Origin: Bacillus cereus group sp. RP43
GTDB lineage: Bacteria; Bacillota; Bacilli; Bacillales; Bacillaceae_G
Length of the DNA: 64,000 bases
Direction: 5' to 3'
NCBI RefSeq assembly: GCF_040459645.1
Contig: NZ_JARVHQ010000002.1
Location: 310,001 to 374,000 of the forward strand
Within the stretch, counting starts at the first letter, position 1, and every line of letters starts with the position of its first letter. Below are positions 8,540-16,355 of this stretch, one piece after another. The notes under the pieces are model-generated. The model saw only the letters and a program-made list of their open reading frames with translations, ran no database searches and was not told the origin of the DNA. Both the position numbers and the translations under genes were made by a program.

Positions 8540-9091
8540 TTAAATATCCATCACTTTAACCTTGCTAAATTTTTCAATATGATTTATATAATCTGTTGCA
8601 CTTTCCTCTAATTTCTCATCAGGTAAATTATAATCTACACCATAAAGAGCAAATGTAGGAAGGAATTTCATACCAGTATAAAGACAAGACGCTTGATAAG
8701 GTCTTAACAATTCACTTAATGTATACTCATTTGCCTCACCAGCTCGATATTCTTGTTCTATCACACCAGCTGAAATGGCTAACCCAAATTCTTTTCCACG
8801 AAGCTTATCTCCTGTTGATCCATATGCAAATCCATATGTCAAAATATCATCAAACCATTTCTTTAATAATGGTGGCGAACTATACCAGTAGAATGGAAAT
8901 TGAAAAATATAACGGTCATGTTCTACTAACAACTTTTGCTCACGCTCAATGTCAAAGTTCCAATCTGGATACTCTTTATATAGTTCATGTATTGTAAAAT
9001 CTTCCGGGTATTTTTTTAATTCTTCTAACCAACGTTTATTAATGCGAGACTTCTCAATATTTGGATGTGCAATAACTACAAGTGTTTTCAT
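8540..9091 (-). CDS. NAD(P)H-dependent flavodoxin-fold oxidoreductase (KefF/MdaB/NQO type)
   Basis: A soluble flavoprotein of about 183 residues with the family opening KTLVVIAHPN, the FPFYWYSSPPLLKKWFDD motif around the flavin edge, and the conserved GLAISAG strand. Such enzymes reduce quinones or other electrophiles by two electrons. The start at 9091 (MKTLVV) is chosen because GAGGGAG stands just upstream. A longer frame to 9109 has no site. It is divergent from an HxlR regulator at 9376 with paired palindromic motifs between. This is the classic arrangement for quinone- or thiol-stress controlled reductases (as with YodB/YodC), so the regulator probably represses this gene. Confidence 0.85.
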   Translation of the reverse strand: MKTLVVIAHPNIEKSRINKRWLEELKKYPEDFTIHELYKEYPDWNFDIEREQKLLVEHDRYIFQFPFYWYSSPPLLKKWFDDILTYGFAYGSTGDKLRGKEFGLAISAGVIEQEYRAGEANEYTLSELLRPYQASCLYTGMKFLPTFALYGVDYNLPDEKLEESATDYINHIEKFSKVKVMDI

Positions 9092-9211
9092 GAATATACT
9101 CCCTCTCAAAAGATTAACATCACATTCGTAAAATAATCTTTTTATATTTTGGTAACATTGACATTATCTACTACATATAGCAATATTTAAAGTACGCACT
9201 TATAAGTTCCA

Positions 9212-9250
9212 TAGGCACTTTTAAGTTTCATAGGTACTTTTAAGTGCCTA
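9212..9250. promoter_or_regulatory. Inverted repeat, probable HxlR operator
   Basis: TAGGCACTT (9212-9220) and its complement AAGTGCCTA (9242-9250) flank related half sites (AAGTACGCACTT at about 9190 and TAGGTACTTTTAAG). All lie between the divergent reductase and HxlR genes. HxlR-type regulators bind palindromes of the GTA-CTT kind, so this cluster is a plausible operator for both genes. Confidence 0.55.
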
Positions 9251-9375
9251 ATTAAGAGAAAGGAGATTCAAATAATTTTAGGACTATTATATTTGAATTA
9301 CATAACACTTTGTGAAGCCTATTATGAAAACGCATTCTTTTGTATGTAATCTTATTCTTGAAAGGAGAATATGCA

Positions 9376-9714
9376 ATGAAAACTTATAACTTCCCTATCG
9401 AAGTAACTCTTGACGTTGTAGGTGGCAAATGGAAAGTAGTAATATTATGTATTTTACTTGATGGAAAAAAAAGAACGAGTGAGATAAAGCGAGCCATGCC
9501 TAGTATTACTCAAAAAATGCTTACACAGCAATTAAGAGAATTAGAATCTGATGGAATTATCGATCGTACTGTTTATACTCAAATCCCACCAAAAGTCGAG
9601 TACTCTTTAAGTGAGTATGGAACGTCCTTAACCCAAGTACTTGATAATATGTGTGAATGGGGTAAAAATCACATTGAAAAAAAACTAGAAGATGACCTTC
9701 TTTCTGCTAATTAA
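9376..9714 (+). CDS. HxlR-family transcriptional regulator
   Basis: A winged-helix dimer of about 112 residues with the family core VVGGKWKVVILCIL, SEIKRAMPSITQKMLTQQLR and the wing PPKVEYSLSEYG. I take the start at 9376 (MKTYNFP), preceded by AAGGAGAATATG. The upstream in-frame ATG at 9340 has no ribosome binding site. Thiol-sensing relatives such as YodB and CatR use a Cys just before the first helix. Here that position is Phe (YNFPIE), so the classical N-terminal sensor cysteine is absent; two other cysteines occur later. The regulator is divergent from the reductase gene and probably controls it through the 9212-9250 palindrome. Confidence 0.88.
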   Translation: MKTYNFPIEVTLDVVGGKWKVVILCILLDGKKRTSEIKRAMPSITQKMLTQQLRELESDGIIDRTVYTQIPPKVEYSLSEYGTSLTQVLDNMCEWGKNHIEKKLEDDLLSAN

Positions 9715-10106
9715 ACAGCTATATAACTGGCGCTAAACTAGCCTAATTCAAATAATTAAATACGAGTTTTTTCATCATGTTATATTGGTTTTGGTTTTTA
9801 AATCCCTTTTCAAATAAGCATGATTCCCCCTCCAAAATACTCGTAAAAAAATATATTAATAATTTGTAAATAAATCTAAAAACAATTGACTTTTCTGAAT
9901 CTTTAAATATAATTAGCTTGTCATATGTTGCCAATAAATTTATACTCTTTTGTCAATGTAAATAACAAAAAAGTTTAATTTAGCAATTATGAATATAGGC
10001 TTCTACTCAATGTTTCTGCTCAAAATTGAGTAGGAGATGAATAGTCAAAAAACTATTCGAACATAATTATTAAAAAATTTATGGAGTCAGAAAAGGAGAT
10101 TATTAA
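9715..10106. other. Intergenic region with one hairpin
   Basis: No credible gene is seen. The only structure is CTACTCAAT (10003-10011) with its inverse ATTGAGTAG (10025-10033), ahead of the acetyltransferase gene. It may be regulatory. The rest is AT-rich. Confidence 0.5.
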
Positions 10107-10667
10107 ATGAACGTAAAAGAAAAGATGCAACTAGGAGAAATTTATTGTGGATTTGACAATGAATTAGTAACAGCAAGAGAAAATGCTAAAAAACTTACAC
10201 GATTGTATAATGTAACCACGGATACTGACCGTGATTATCGTGATATGCTACTTACAAAGCTATTCAGAAAACGTGGTTTAAATACATTCGTAGAGCCCAA
10301 CTTCCGTTGCGAGTTTGGATATAACATCGAGGTAGGCGATAATTTCTTTGCAAACTTTGATTGTATTATTTTAGATTGTGGTAAAGTGACCATTGGAAAT
10401 AATGTATGGCTAGGACCAAGGGTACAAATTTACGCTGTAAATCATGTAAAAGAACCACAAGCTAGACTAGAAGGATATGAAATAGCTGCACCTGTAAATA
10501 TTGCTGATAATGTTTGGGTAGGAGGAAATACGGTAATAAATATGGGCGTTTCTATCGGTGAAAACAGTATTATTGGATCTGGAAGTGTAGTAACGAAGGA
10601 TATTCCGGCTAATGTTGTAGCAGTAGGAAACCCTTGTAGAGTGATTAAGTCAATAAGTGAACTTTAA
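10107..10667 (+). CDS. Maltose/galactoside O-acetyltransferase family protein (left-handed beta helix)
   Basis: The 186-residue protein has the Maa/LacA layout: an N-terminal helical cap (KEKMQLGEIYCGFDNEL), then hexapeptide repeats forming a left-handed beta helix (IEVGDNFFANFDCIILDCG, VTIGNNVWLGPRVQIYAVNH, PVNIADNVWVGGNTVI, VSIGENSIIGSGSVVTKDIP). The catalytic His is probably the one in YAVNHVK. It transfers acetyl from acetyl-CoA to a sugar hydroxyl as a cytoplasmic trimer. The ribosome binding site is AAAGGAG. A bidirectional terminator separates it from the convergent HxlR gene, and nothing nearby indicates its true substrate. Confidence 0.9.
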   Translation: MNVKEKMQLGEIYCGFDNELVTARENAKKLTRLYNVTTDTDRDYRDMLLTKLFRKRGLNTFVEPNFRCEFGYNIEVGDNFFANFDCIILDCGKVTIGNNVWLGPRVQIYAVNHVKEPQARLEGYEIAAPVNIADNVWVGGNTVINMGVSIGENSIIGSGSVVTKDIPANVVAVGNPCRVIKSISEL

Positions 10668-10734
10668 GTATAACCAGTATTCTTATACATACCATTTAAT
10701 TTTTATATTAGAATAAAATATTTATTTTAGGTAA

Positions 10735-10789
10735 AATAAAACCCTATAGAGTAGATACTATGAAAATCTACTTTATAGGGTTTTATTCT
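10735..10789. terminator. Bidirectional terminator
   Basis: AATAAAACCCTATA, AGTAGAT and their complements form a long stem (10735-10789) with A-runs on one side and T-runs on the other. It sits exactly between two convergent genes. Confidence 0.85.
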
Positions 10790-10794
10790 GATTA

Positions 10795-11142
10795 TCAAAC
10801 TAATTGTACTGCCTTTTGATAACTATCCTCATGATCAAGATACCTTGTTCCAACTTCACACATTTGTAGTAAAATTACTTCTAATTCCATTCCTTTAGCA
10901 GTAAGAGAATATTCCACTTTTAGTGGCACTTGATGATATATCTCTCTTTTTATCAATCCATCTCTTTCTAATTCTCTCAATTGTTTGGTTAACATTTTCG
11001 AGGTAATTCCAGGAAGTAAACTCTTCAATTCACTGAAGCGCTTGCTTTTAGTAATTAAGTAATACATAATTAAAGTCTTCCATTTTCCACCTATCATGTT
11101 TAATAATAATTCTATTCCACAATTATATGTAGCGCCCTTCAA
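10795..11142 (-). CDS. HxlR-family transcriptional regulator with N-terminal Cys
   Basis: A 115-residue winged-helix protein: YNCGIELLLNMIGGKWKTL, then FSELKSLLPGITSKMLTKQLR and the wing VEYSLTAKGMEL. Cys8 precedes the first helix, at the place where YodB/CatR/HypR carry the redox-sensing cysteine. A thiol- or quinone-responsive repressor is therefore likely. It is paralogous to the regulator at 9376, which lacks that cysteine. The start is at the annotated ATG with GGGGGAA upstream. No divergent target gene lies upstream in the 310 bp before 11454, so its target is unclear. Confidence 0.87.
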   Translation of the reverse strand: MKGATYNCGIELLLNMIGGKWKTLIMYYLITKSKRFSELKSLLPGITSKMLTKQLRELERDGLIKREIYHQVPLKVEYSLTAKGMELEVILLQMCEVGTRYLDHEDSYQKAVQLV

Positions 11143-11453
11143 AATATTCCCCCTATTTACATATGATAAGTCGGATTAAATCGACCGTATACCCAATAAT
11201 ATCCATTCTTAAGTGTCTTTTCGATGAAATTTTAACATATAATTATGATAAAACCATACAAATAAATCCAAATCTCTAATTTATAGTTCTTATTGTAGAA
11301 AATCACTTATGTGGCATTATTTAATTTTTAAATATATCCTTTTCTTTCAACCTTACTTTGAAAAACTCGCAACCTCAAATAACCCAAGTGATTCCCTATA
11401 TACAAATAATACACTTCCAATAAAACATCTGGCAAGAAAAAAACTATTTTCAT
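11143..11453. other. Intergenic region, nothing recognised
   Basis: AT-rich sequence upstream of the HxlR gene. A frame on the plus strand from 11309 looks non-coding apart from its last part, which may be the out-of-frame beginning of the PH-domain gene that follows. Confidence 0.4.
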
Positions 11454-11783
11454 ATGTTGAGAAAAAAGATTCCATCAGCATCAGAGTATTTTAAATACGG
11501 TCTTGGAGCATTGGCAGACCTTGAGCATTTAATCATTTGTTTTACCGCTAAAAGACTTATGGTATTAGAAATATCAATGAGTGGTAAGTTCACTGGTAAT
11601 ATAAAGTGTATAGGCATGAAGGATATAGAAAGTGTGAAAGTTAAGAAAGGTTTGTTTAGGACTAAGATGACTGTCACTTCAACAGGTAACAGGGGAGATA
11701 TTGTAATTAAAGCAAATAGTTTTACAATAGGCTTATCGAATCAGAAGAAAAACCTAATAAAATTAGAAAAGAAGTATAGTTAA
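11454..11783 (+). CDS. Small bacterial PH-domain (YokE-like) protein, possibly 5' truncated
   Basis: The 109-residue frame has the pattern of a bacterial PH domain of the YokE type: helix (ADLEHLIICF), TAKRLMVLE, a basic strand SGKFTGNIKCIGMKDIESVKV, KKGLFRTKMTV and NSFTIGLSNQKK. These domains usually stand alone or in tandem in Bacilli with no established role. The ATG at 11454 has no good ribosome binding site. A lysine-rich frame overlaps just upstream in another phase (ending at 11494). The gene may therefore have lost its N-terminus by frameshift. Confidence 0.55.
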   Translation: MLRKKIPSASEYFKYGLGALADLEHLIICFTAKRLMVLEISMSGKFTGNIKCIGMKDIESVKVKKGLFRTKMTVTSTGNRGDIVIKANSFTIGLSNQKKNLIKLEKKYS

Positions 11784-11829
11784 AGATAAGAGGCAAATAG
11801 GTTTTTATTTGAAGAAGGATTACGCCTAC

Positions 11830-11902
11830 TGACATTCATCTCCCACCTAAAATTGGTGTTTTACACTTTTATATTTTTGAGGAAGGAGTCTTCTGTCAGA
11901 CA
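11830..11902 (-). repeat. Solitary structured repeat related to the TnpB element left end (variant loop)
   Basis: On the minus strand the block AGAAGACTCCTTCCTCA and the block AGGTGGGAGATGAAT, both also found in the left ends of the two TnpB elements, occur with a different loop between them. They are closed by a different complementary pair (CTGACA with TGTCAG). CTCC/GGAG and CCT/AGG can pair inside. The element has no tnpB. Confidence 0.6.
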
Positions 11903-11914
11903 CCTAAAAAAATT

Positions 11915-11985
11915 AGATACTCCCATTTTTTTAGGTTTTGGAGTATCTCGTTTTCATTAGCTTGATGGCGATGTTTCCGTATCCA
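11915..11985. repeat. About 70-bp dispersed repeat with IS231-like end
   Basis: GATACTCCCATTTTTTTAGG, then GGAGTATCTCGTTTT and TTAGCTTGATGGCGATG (to 11973). It matches 24955-25026 almost base for base. The AGCTTGATGG(C)GATG core resembles the IS231 terminal repeat (complement of CATGCCCATCAACTT). I see it as a short IS-end relic or a MITE-like repeat. Confidence 0.5.
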
Positions 11986-12039
11986 CTAAAATAAAAAAAG
12001 CAGCTTAAGACATCTCATCTTCTTTTCAGACATAGTTAT

Positions 12040-12070
12040 AGAAAGCATTTTATCCAATAAAATGCTTTCT
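12040..12070. terminator. Perfect hairpin after the Rpn nuclease gene
   Basis: AGAAAGCATTTTAT and ATAAAATGCTTTCT are separated by three bases, 7 bp past the stop of the minus-strand gene. There is no clear T-run, so it may act as a weak terminator or mRNA end stabiliser. Confidence 0.55.
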
Positions 12071-12077
12071 ATAAGAA

Positions 12078-12971
12078 CTAGCTCTGCAAAAATCGCTGTA
12101 TTTCTATTTCTGGTAATCCTGTAAGCTTTGCAATATCTTCTACAGACACACCATTTTTATGCATTCCTCGAATGAGTTGCATCTTTCCTTGCTCAACACC
12201 TTGTTCAATTCCCTTTTTAATTCCTTGTTGTTCTGCATGAGCAAATTTTGCTGCCTCATCCATTAAGGCCTTTTCCCTTGCTTCATATGCTTGACGGAAA
12301 GAAGAATCTTGACTCATACGTTCCCATTTATTCATTGCTTTTTGTAAAATCGGATCCCGGTTCATGGCAATATCCTCCAATGTTTGTGTGAGATGTTCAT
12401 CTTCATTCGCAGGTAATAATAATAACCAACGAACAAACGAATCTTCCCACGGATTGACTTTCTCTTCGCGCCATTGCTGCATTAACTTTGGAATCTCTAC
12501 TATATGAACTTCTATATCATCACTTAATAGCTTTTGTTGTTCCTGATTCCAAAGGATGCCTGTTGTATGAAATGCTTCATATTCAGGAAACATCACAAAG
12601 TTTAACAGGTTAATTGTAATCGTTTTATGAAGTGAACTATATGGCATGCCCTTTTGCAATTGAGAAGTGTACAACCTTCCCCAATAATACAAACTGCGTT
12701 TAATCATATCATGATTGTTATTCAGCTGTATTTCTACATTTACCTTTGTTCCTATATCTAATGTAGCCGAAATATCTAAAATCGATAATTTATCTTCTTC
12801 ATGTTCTCGATGTAAATGTGGATCTTCTAACTGTAGGGAAACAATAGGTGCTTCTAAAGAATTTTTTAACATAGCATTTAAAAAAGCGATTAAAATGTCC
12901 TCATTCCCATTTGTTCCAAATAACTGTTTAAATGCAAAATCAATACGTAAATTTACTAATGGATTAGACAT
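12078..12971 (-). CDS. Rpn-family recombination-promoting nuclease / putative transposase
   Basis: A 297-residue PD-(D/E)xK-fold protein of the Rpn/YhgA-like family. It opens with LRIDFAFKQLFGTNGNEDIL, followed by LSILDISATLD and VNVEIQL (catalytic D and E-x-Q). Then come the YYWGRLYTSQLQKGMPYSSL block, and a C-terminal tail with GIKKGIEQGVEQGK and a short HTH-like end (VSVEDIAKLTGLPEIEIQRF). E. coli Rpn proteins are DNA endonucleases that raise recombination. In Bacillus this family is repeated and often near IS. The start at 12971 is supported by GAGGGAGACG; the frame extends further upstream without a site. A fragment of a second family member is at 41395-41522. Confidence 0.85.
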   Translation of the reverse strand: MSNPLVNLRIDFAFKQLFGTNGNEDILIAFLNAMLKNSLEAPIVSLQLEDPHLHREHEEDKLSILDISATLDIGTKVNVEIQLNNNHDMIKRSLYYWGRLYTSQLQKGMPYSSLHKTITINLLNFVMFPEYEAFHTTGILWNQEQQKLLSDDIEVHIVEIPKLMQQWREEKVNPWEDSFVRWLLLLPANEDEHLTQTLEDIAMNRDPILQKAMNKWERMSQDSSFRQAYEAREKALMDEAAKFAHAEQQGIKKGIEQGVEQGKMQLIRGMHKNGVSVEDIAKLTGLPEIEIQRFLQS

Positions 12972-13063
12972 CGTCTCCCTCTTTCTGTTCCAGATAATAT
13001 CTATATCTTTATTGTACATAAAATCAAGGTATAGATGCAAATAAGCTCTTATAGTGAACTACC

Positions 13064-13150
13064 AGTTCCGGTGCAAAAAAATGATAAATAAAAAGAATCT
13101 AGAAGTCCTAACGGAATCACCTGCTAAGCAGTTAATCCAAACAGAATGAT
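13064..13150 (-). mobile_element. IS6 terminal remnant
   Basis: The IS6-like end GTTCCGGTGCAAAA (13064-13077) is followed by sequence resembling the 3' end of the transposase gene (CTAAGCAGTTAATCCAAACAG). The remainder is missing. Confidence 0.6.
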
Positions 13151-13152
13151 GA

Positions 13153-13324
13153 TTTTTACACTACAGAAGTTTTTGCGTGGTTTGAGGATTACGGATATGA
13201 GTATTGGGCTTCTATTAAGCAGGGGTTATCGTTAATTGATACAGAAAAACATGCCATATCCATAGCAATGAAACACTTAAAAGCGTATTCAGATTTCAAA
13301 TTTAATTTTCATAATAAAAAATAA
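13153..13324 (+). pseudogene. C-terminal fragment of an unrecognised protein
   Basis: An open frame without a start codon reads TTEVFAWFEDYGYEYWASIK and continues through GLSLIDTEKHAI to a stop at 13322-13324. It looks like genuine coding sequence cut off on its 5' side by the IS6 remnant. A terminator-like hairpin follows directly. I do not recognise the family. Confidence 0.45.
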
Positions 13325-13351
13325 AAGATGGCTTAACATCAACCATCTTTT
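13323..13351 (+). terminator. Terminator hairpin
   Basis: AAAAGATGG and CCATCTTTT form a stem with an 11-base loop, immediately downstream of the truncated frame ending at 13324. Confidence 0.65.
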
Positions 13352-13418
13352 ATGGCCCAGTACCTAAAAAACCGCCATCCTTTCCTTAGATTCTGCAGAA
13401 AGAATAGCGCTTTTTTGT

Positions 13419-14270
13419 GGTTCTGGTGCGAAGATAAAATAAAAGAGAATATAGCGCATATATTTCTAGCGGAATTGTATTTTATGCTTTTAGCCCAAAC
13501 AAGTGATGGATGAATTCTTTCTGATTTTGGACAGACTGATCCCGTAAATCAATCTGTTCTTTTTTAATCATATGCATGGCTTCCACACCACTCAATATAG
13601 AAGTTGCAGTTTTAAATGACTTAAACCCCAACATAGGACGCACACGTTTCTTAATAAAACGATGATCTTGTTCCACTATATTATTGAGATATCTAACTTG
13701 CCTTATCTTTATGCCTTCGGGCATATGTTTCTCTTCTTTCAACGCTTGAATCGCTACAGGATAGGCAGGGTTTTTATCTACTGTTATCACACGAGGTTTA
13801 GAAATATACGAAAAAGCCAAGGCTTTCTTGAAAAAGCGCTTGGCTGCTTGTTTATCCCTTGATTTACTTAGATAAAAGTCAATGGTATTCCCTTCTGAAT
13901 CAACGGCACGATATAAATACATCCATTGCCCTTTCACTTTAATATAGGTTTCATTGACTCTCCATGAATCGTTTGTTGATTTAAGATGATGCCGTATTTT
14001 CTCTTCTAATTGAGGTCCATATTGATGAACCCATCGCATAATCGTTGTGTGGGCTATGGATAAGCCTCTTTCCTCCATCATTTCCACCAGGTTACGGAAG
14101 CTCAAATTGTACCGTAGGTACCACCTTACTGTTAATAAAATTAGTTCTGGCTGATAATGCTTCCATTTGAACAAATTTTCCTTTTCCATACCGATCACAC
14201 ACCTTTTTTAGAGTCATACTATCAGTAAGGAGATTACTTGCAAGAGCTTTAGAGTTTTTGCACCAGAACC
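13419..14270 (-). mobile_element. IS6-family insertion sequence, copy 2
   Basis: It is bounded by GGTTCTGGTGCGAA (13419) and TTTTGCACCAGAACC ending at 14270, about 852 bp. One inverted repeat has a base change (GCGAA for GCAAA). It contains the transposase gene at 13482-14198, which carries a substitution in the catalytic triad. Confidence 0.88.
13482..14198 (-). CDS. IS6-family transposase with first catalytic Asp replaced by Asn
   Basis: This 238-residue transposase is collinear with the copy at 2504-3223 and retains the HTH, the second Asp (D141, ITVDKN) and the Glu (E176, NNIVEQDH). The motif that should read RVDETYIK reads RVNETYIK, so the first catalytic carboxylate is Asn82 (codon AAT where the family has GAT/GAC). 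In DDE enzymes that change normally abolishes strand cleavage. The frame is otherwise intact over the full length. The protein is predicted to be made but inactive, and may act as a dominant-negative partner for other IS6 transposases. Confidence 0.88.
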   Translation of the reverse strand: MIGMEKENLFKWKHYQPELILLTVRWYLRYNLSFRNLVEMMEERGLSIAHTTIMRWVHQYGPQLEEKIRHHLKSTNDSWRVNETYIKVKGQWMYLYRAVDSEGNTIDFYLSKSRDKQAAKRFFKKALAFSYISKPRVITVDKNPAYPVAIQALKEEKHMPEGIKIRQVRYLNNIVEQDHRFIKKRVRPMLGFKSFKTATSILSGVEAMHMIKKEQIDLRDQSVQNQKEFIHHLFGLKA

Positions 14271-14345
14271 AGTTATCCCTAGAACGAAATTTCATGCTAA
14301 TTTGTAACAAAAAGTTCATTTTTTCGTTTTGGGGTATTTCTGAAT

Positions 14346-14495
14346 TTTTAAGTTGATGGGCATGTGGCGGTACCCCATCGCTATCAAGCTAAGGTTTTAT
14401 GCTGCCCCCTATACAATAATTTTTTACATTTTTACTCTGGGGATGTCAATTTTACTATTTTTGGGGTATTTATTTTTACTAGCTTGATGGACATG
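14346..14495. repeat. IS231-like terminal relics, back to back
   Basis: AAGTTGATGGGCATG (from about 14350) is followed by TGGCGGTACCCC and then ATCGCTATCAAGCTAAG in inverted orientation. A further end, AGCTTGATGGACATG, is at 14481-14495. These resemble the IS231 inverted repeat (CATGCCCATCAACTTAAG) with its usual GGGGTAC-rich outer neighbour. No transposase lies between them. Confidence 0.5.
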
Positions 14496-14527
14496 TGGGC
14501 AAAGCTCTCTTTAAAAAAAACTGTAGG

Positions 14528-14570
14528 AATCAAAAAGAACCGGGCTATTTATGCCCAGTTCTTTTTGATT
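14528..14570 (-). terminator. Terminator of the frameshifted exported-protein gene
   Basis: ATCAAAAAGAAC-GGGC pairs with GCCC-GTTCTTTTTGAT, a strong stem with T-rich sides, 23 bp beyond the stop at 14593. Confidence 0.8.
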
Positions 14571-14592
14571 TTGATTTCTCAATTTAATTATC

Positions 14593-14935
14593 TTATTTTA
14601 CATCCTCTTTAGAGGTTGCTGGTACTGCATCTTTAGGTGCATTAAAGTCTTGTGAGAAAGAAGTTGTTCCATCTGCACTCATTGAAATTGAATTACCTTC
14701 ATTTGACTTTAGGTTATCCATTCTTGCATCTTCTTTTACATCACCTTTAGGAGTTGCTGGTACTGCGTTTTTTGAAATTTCACTTCCATCAATTTCTTTA
14801 TACGTTATATTTCCATCTTTATCTGCAACAGTAACTTTTATTTTTTCATCCGTTTTTATATCTTCTGTACCTACTACACCACCCGCAAATAATCCTGTAC
14901 TTAAAAGTGTTGCTGCTAATAATGTTTTTTTTCAT
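14593..14935 (-). pseudogene. Small exported protein, frameshifted in an A8 run at codon 3
   Basis: AAGGAGG precedes ATG at 14933-14935, followed by eight A residues. With seven A the frame reads MKKTLLAATLLSTGLFAGGV, a good Gram-positive signal peptide. It then continues open to a stop at 14593: GTEDIKTDEKIKVTVADKDG, NITYKEIDGSE, a repeated DAVPAT/NAVPAT-K-DVK motif, and ends KEDVK. With eight A the frame closes soon after. The rest of the frame is clean, so the lesion is recent, reversible by slippage, or a sequencing error. The predicted mature protein is about 90 residues, acidic, and of unknown function. The TnpB element lies just upstream at 14969 and separates the gene from its original promoter. 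Confidence 0.6.
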
Positions 14936-14968
14936 TACCTCCTTGTTTTGTTTGAGCATGCATTTAGC

Positions 14969-16355
14969 TTGAACTACCCCCACTTTCACTTCGTTTAGAA
15001 GAGGGGGATTCCTAAGTAAAGAGTTCTATCGAACTCTAATTTATTAGGCTATCTCCACAGTCCTTGCGGTTAGAAGCCTTATCGCTTCATTCTTTAGATT
15101 GATACTTGCGTTAATATCCCTATCATGGTGTGTAAGACAAGAAGGGCAGTCCCATTTACGTAGGTTTAGATTTTTAACGTCTTTGTTTTGATATCCACAA
15201 CAAGAACATAATTGGCTTGAAGCAAATGTTTTCGATACAACAATGACTTGTTTACCGTACCATTTTGCCTTATATTCCAACATAGTTCGAAACTGAGACC
15301 ATGATACCTCACTAATTGCTTTTGCTAACTTTTGATTCTTTAACATATTCGATACTTGCAAATCCTCTATACCGATAACATCGTGGTTTTTGATGATTTC
15401 AGTGGAGATTTTGTCCAAGTAATCTTTTCTAGCATTCGTCATGTATTCATGAATTCTAGCTACTTTTACTCGTTGTTTATTCCAGCGAGAAGATCCTTTC
15501 ATTCTTCTAGAAAGAACATGCTGTGCTTTTGCCAACTTCTCTTCTAATGATCGAAAAAACTTCGGATTTTTATAGGTTGTTCCATCTGACAAAATGGCGA
15601 AATCTTTTAGTCCCACATCCATTCCAATGTAAGAGTTTGTTTTCGGAAGTTCTTGCACTTCTGTTTCAACTAACAATGACACAAAGTATCTGCCAGAAGG
15701 GTTCCGTCTAACTGTAGCATTTAAAATACGTCCTGTTACTTCACGACTTTTGGCAAATCGAACAAGACCTAATTTTGGAAATTTTATTTTGTTTCCTACA
15801 ACGGCAATGTTTTCATTTGTTTGTTTTGTGGTATAAGATTGTACGTTGTTCTTCTTAGATTTGAAACGCGGGGCATTGTTTTGTTTTTTGAAAAGGCGTG
15901 TATAAGCATCCGCAAGGTTGCGAACAGACGACTGAATCGCGATACTATCCACTTCTTTTAGCCAAACAAATTCTTTCTTCATGGCAGGGAGTTTCGCAGA
16001 GCATGTACCATATGTCAAACCTTTTCCTGTTTCTTTGTATGCACTATCCCATAGAGATAGGAAATGATTGAATACAAAACGAGAACAGCCAATCGTTTTA
16101 TTGATTAGGGTTGCTTGTGCTTTATTTGGATAGATACGAAATTTATATGCTTTATTAATCATCATTCATTTCACCTCCATTTCGGTATGTTTCTATTATA
16201 CAACAAACATACATTCGATAGGTAGTGAAGTAACAGTTTATGTATGTCGAACAATTAAGATGGCTTCCTGCCATCCCTTGTCCGAAGCCAATTCATCTCC
16301 CACCTACTCACTAAGCGTTCCTTGAGGAAGGAGTCTTCTTGGCTAAAATGATAAA
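14969..16355 (-). mobile_element. TnpB-only IS200/IS605-type element, copy 2
   Basis: This is an inverted, nearly identical copy of 128-1514. The right-end hairpin is at 14975-15007 and the left-end hairpin near 16315-16330; the outer left side again reads TTTATCATT on the minus strand. The predicted guide after GTTCAA would be GCTAAATGCATGCTCAAACA (minus strand from 14968). It is inserted a few tens of bases upstream of the exported-protein gene at 14593-14935, in the same orientation. Confidence 0.85.
15044..16165 (-). CDS. tnpB: TnpB RNA-guided endonuclease, copy 2
   Basis: The 373-residue protein is identical to the copy at 318-1439 except for H216 and A353. The RuvC residues D183, E267 and D350 and the four zinc-finger cysteines are present. 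The promoter and ribosome binding site region (GGAGGTGAAATGA) is shared. Two near-identical copies 14.6 kb apart in opposite orientation indicate recent transposition or duplication. They also provide a substrate for inversion of the intervening segment. As in copy 1 no tnpA is attached. Confidence 0.93.
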   Translation of the reverse strand: MMINKAYKFRIYPNKAQATLINKTIGCSRFVFNHFLSLWDSAYKETGKGLTYGTCSAKLPAMKKEFVWLKEVDSIAIQSSVRNLADAYTRLFKKQNNAPRFKSKKNNVQSYTTKQTNENIAVVGNKIKFPKLGLVRFAKSREVTGRILNATVRRNPSGRYFVSLLVETEVQELPKTNSYIGMDVGLKDFAILSDGTTYKNPKFFRSLEEKLAKAQHVLSRRMKGSSRWNKQRVKVARIHEYMTNARKDYLDKISTEIIKNHDVIGIEDLQVSNMLKNQKLAKAISEVSWSQFRTMLEYKAKWYGKQVIVVSKTFASSQLCSCCGYQNKDVKNLNLRKWDCPSCLTHHDRDINASINLKNEAIRLLTARTVEIA

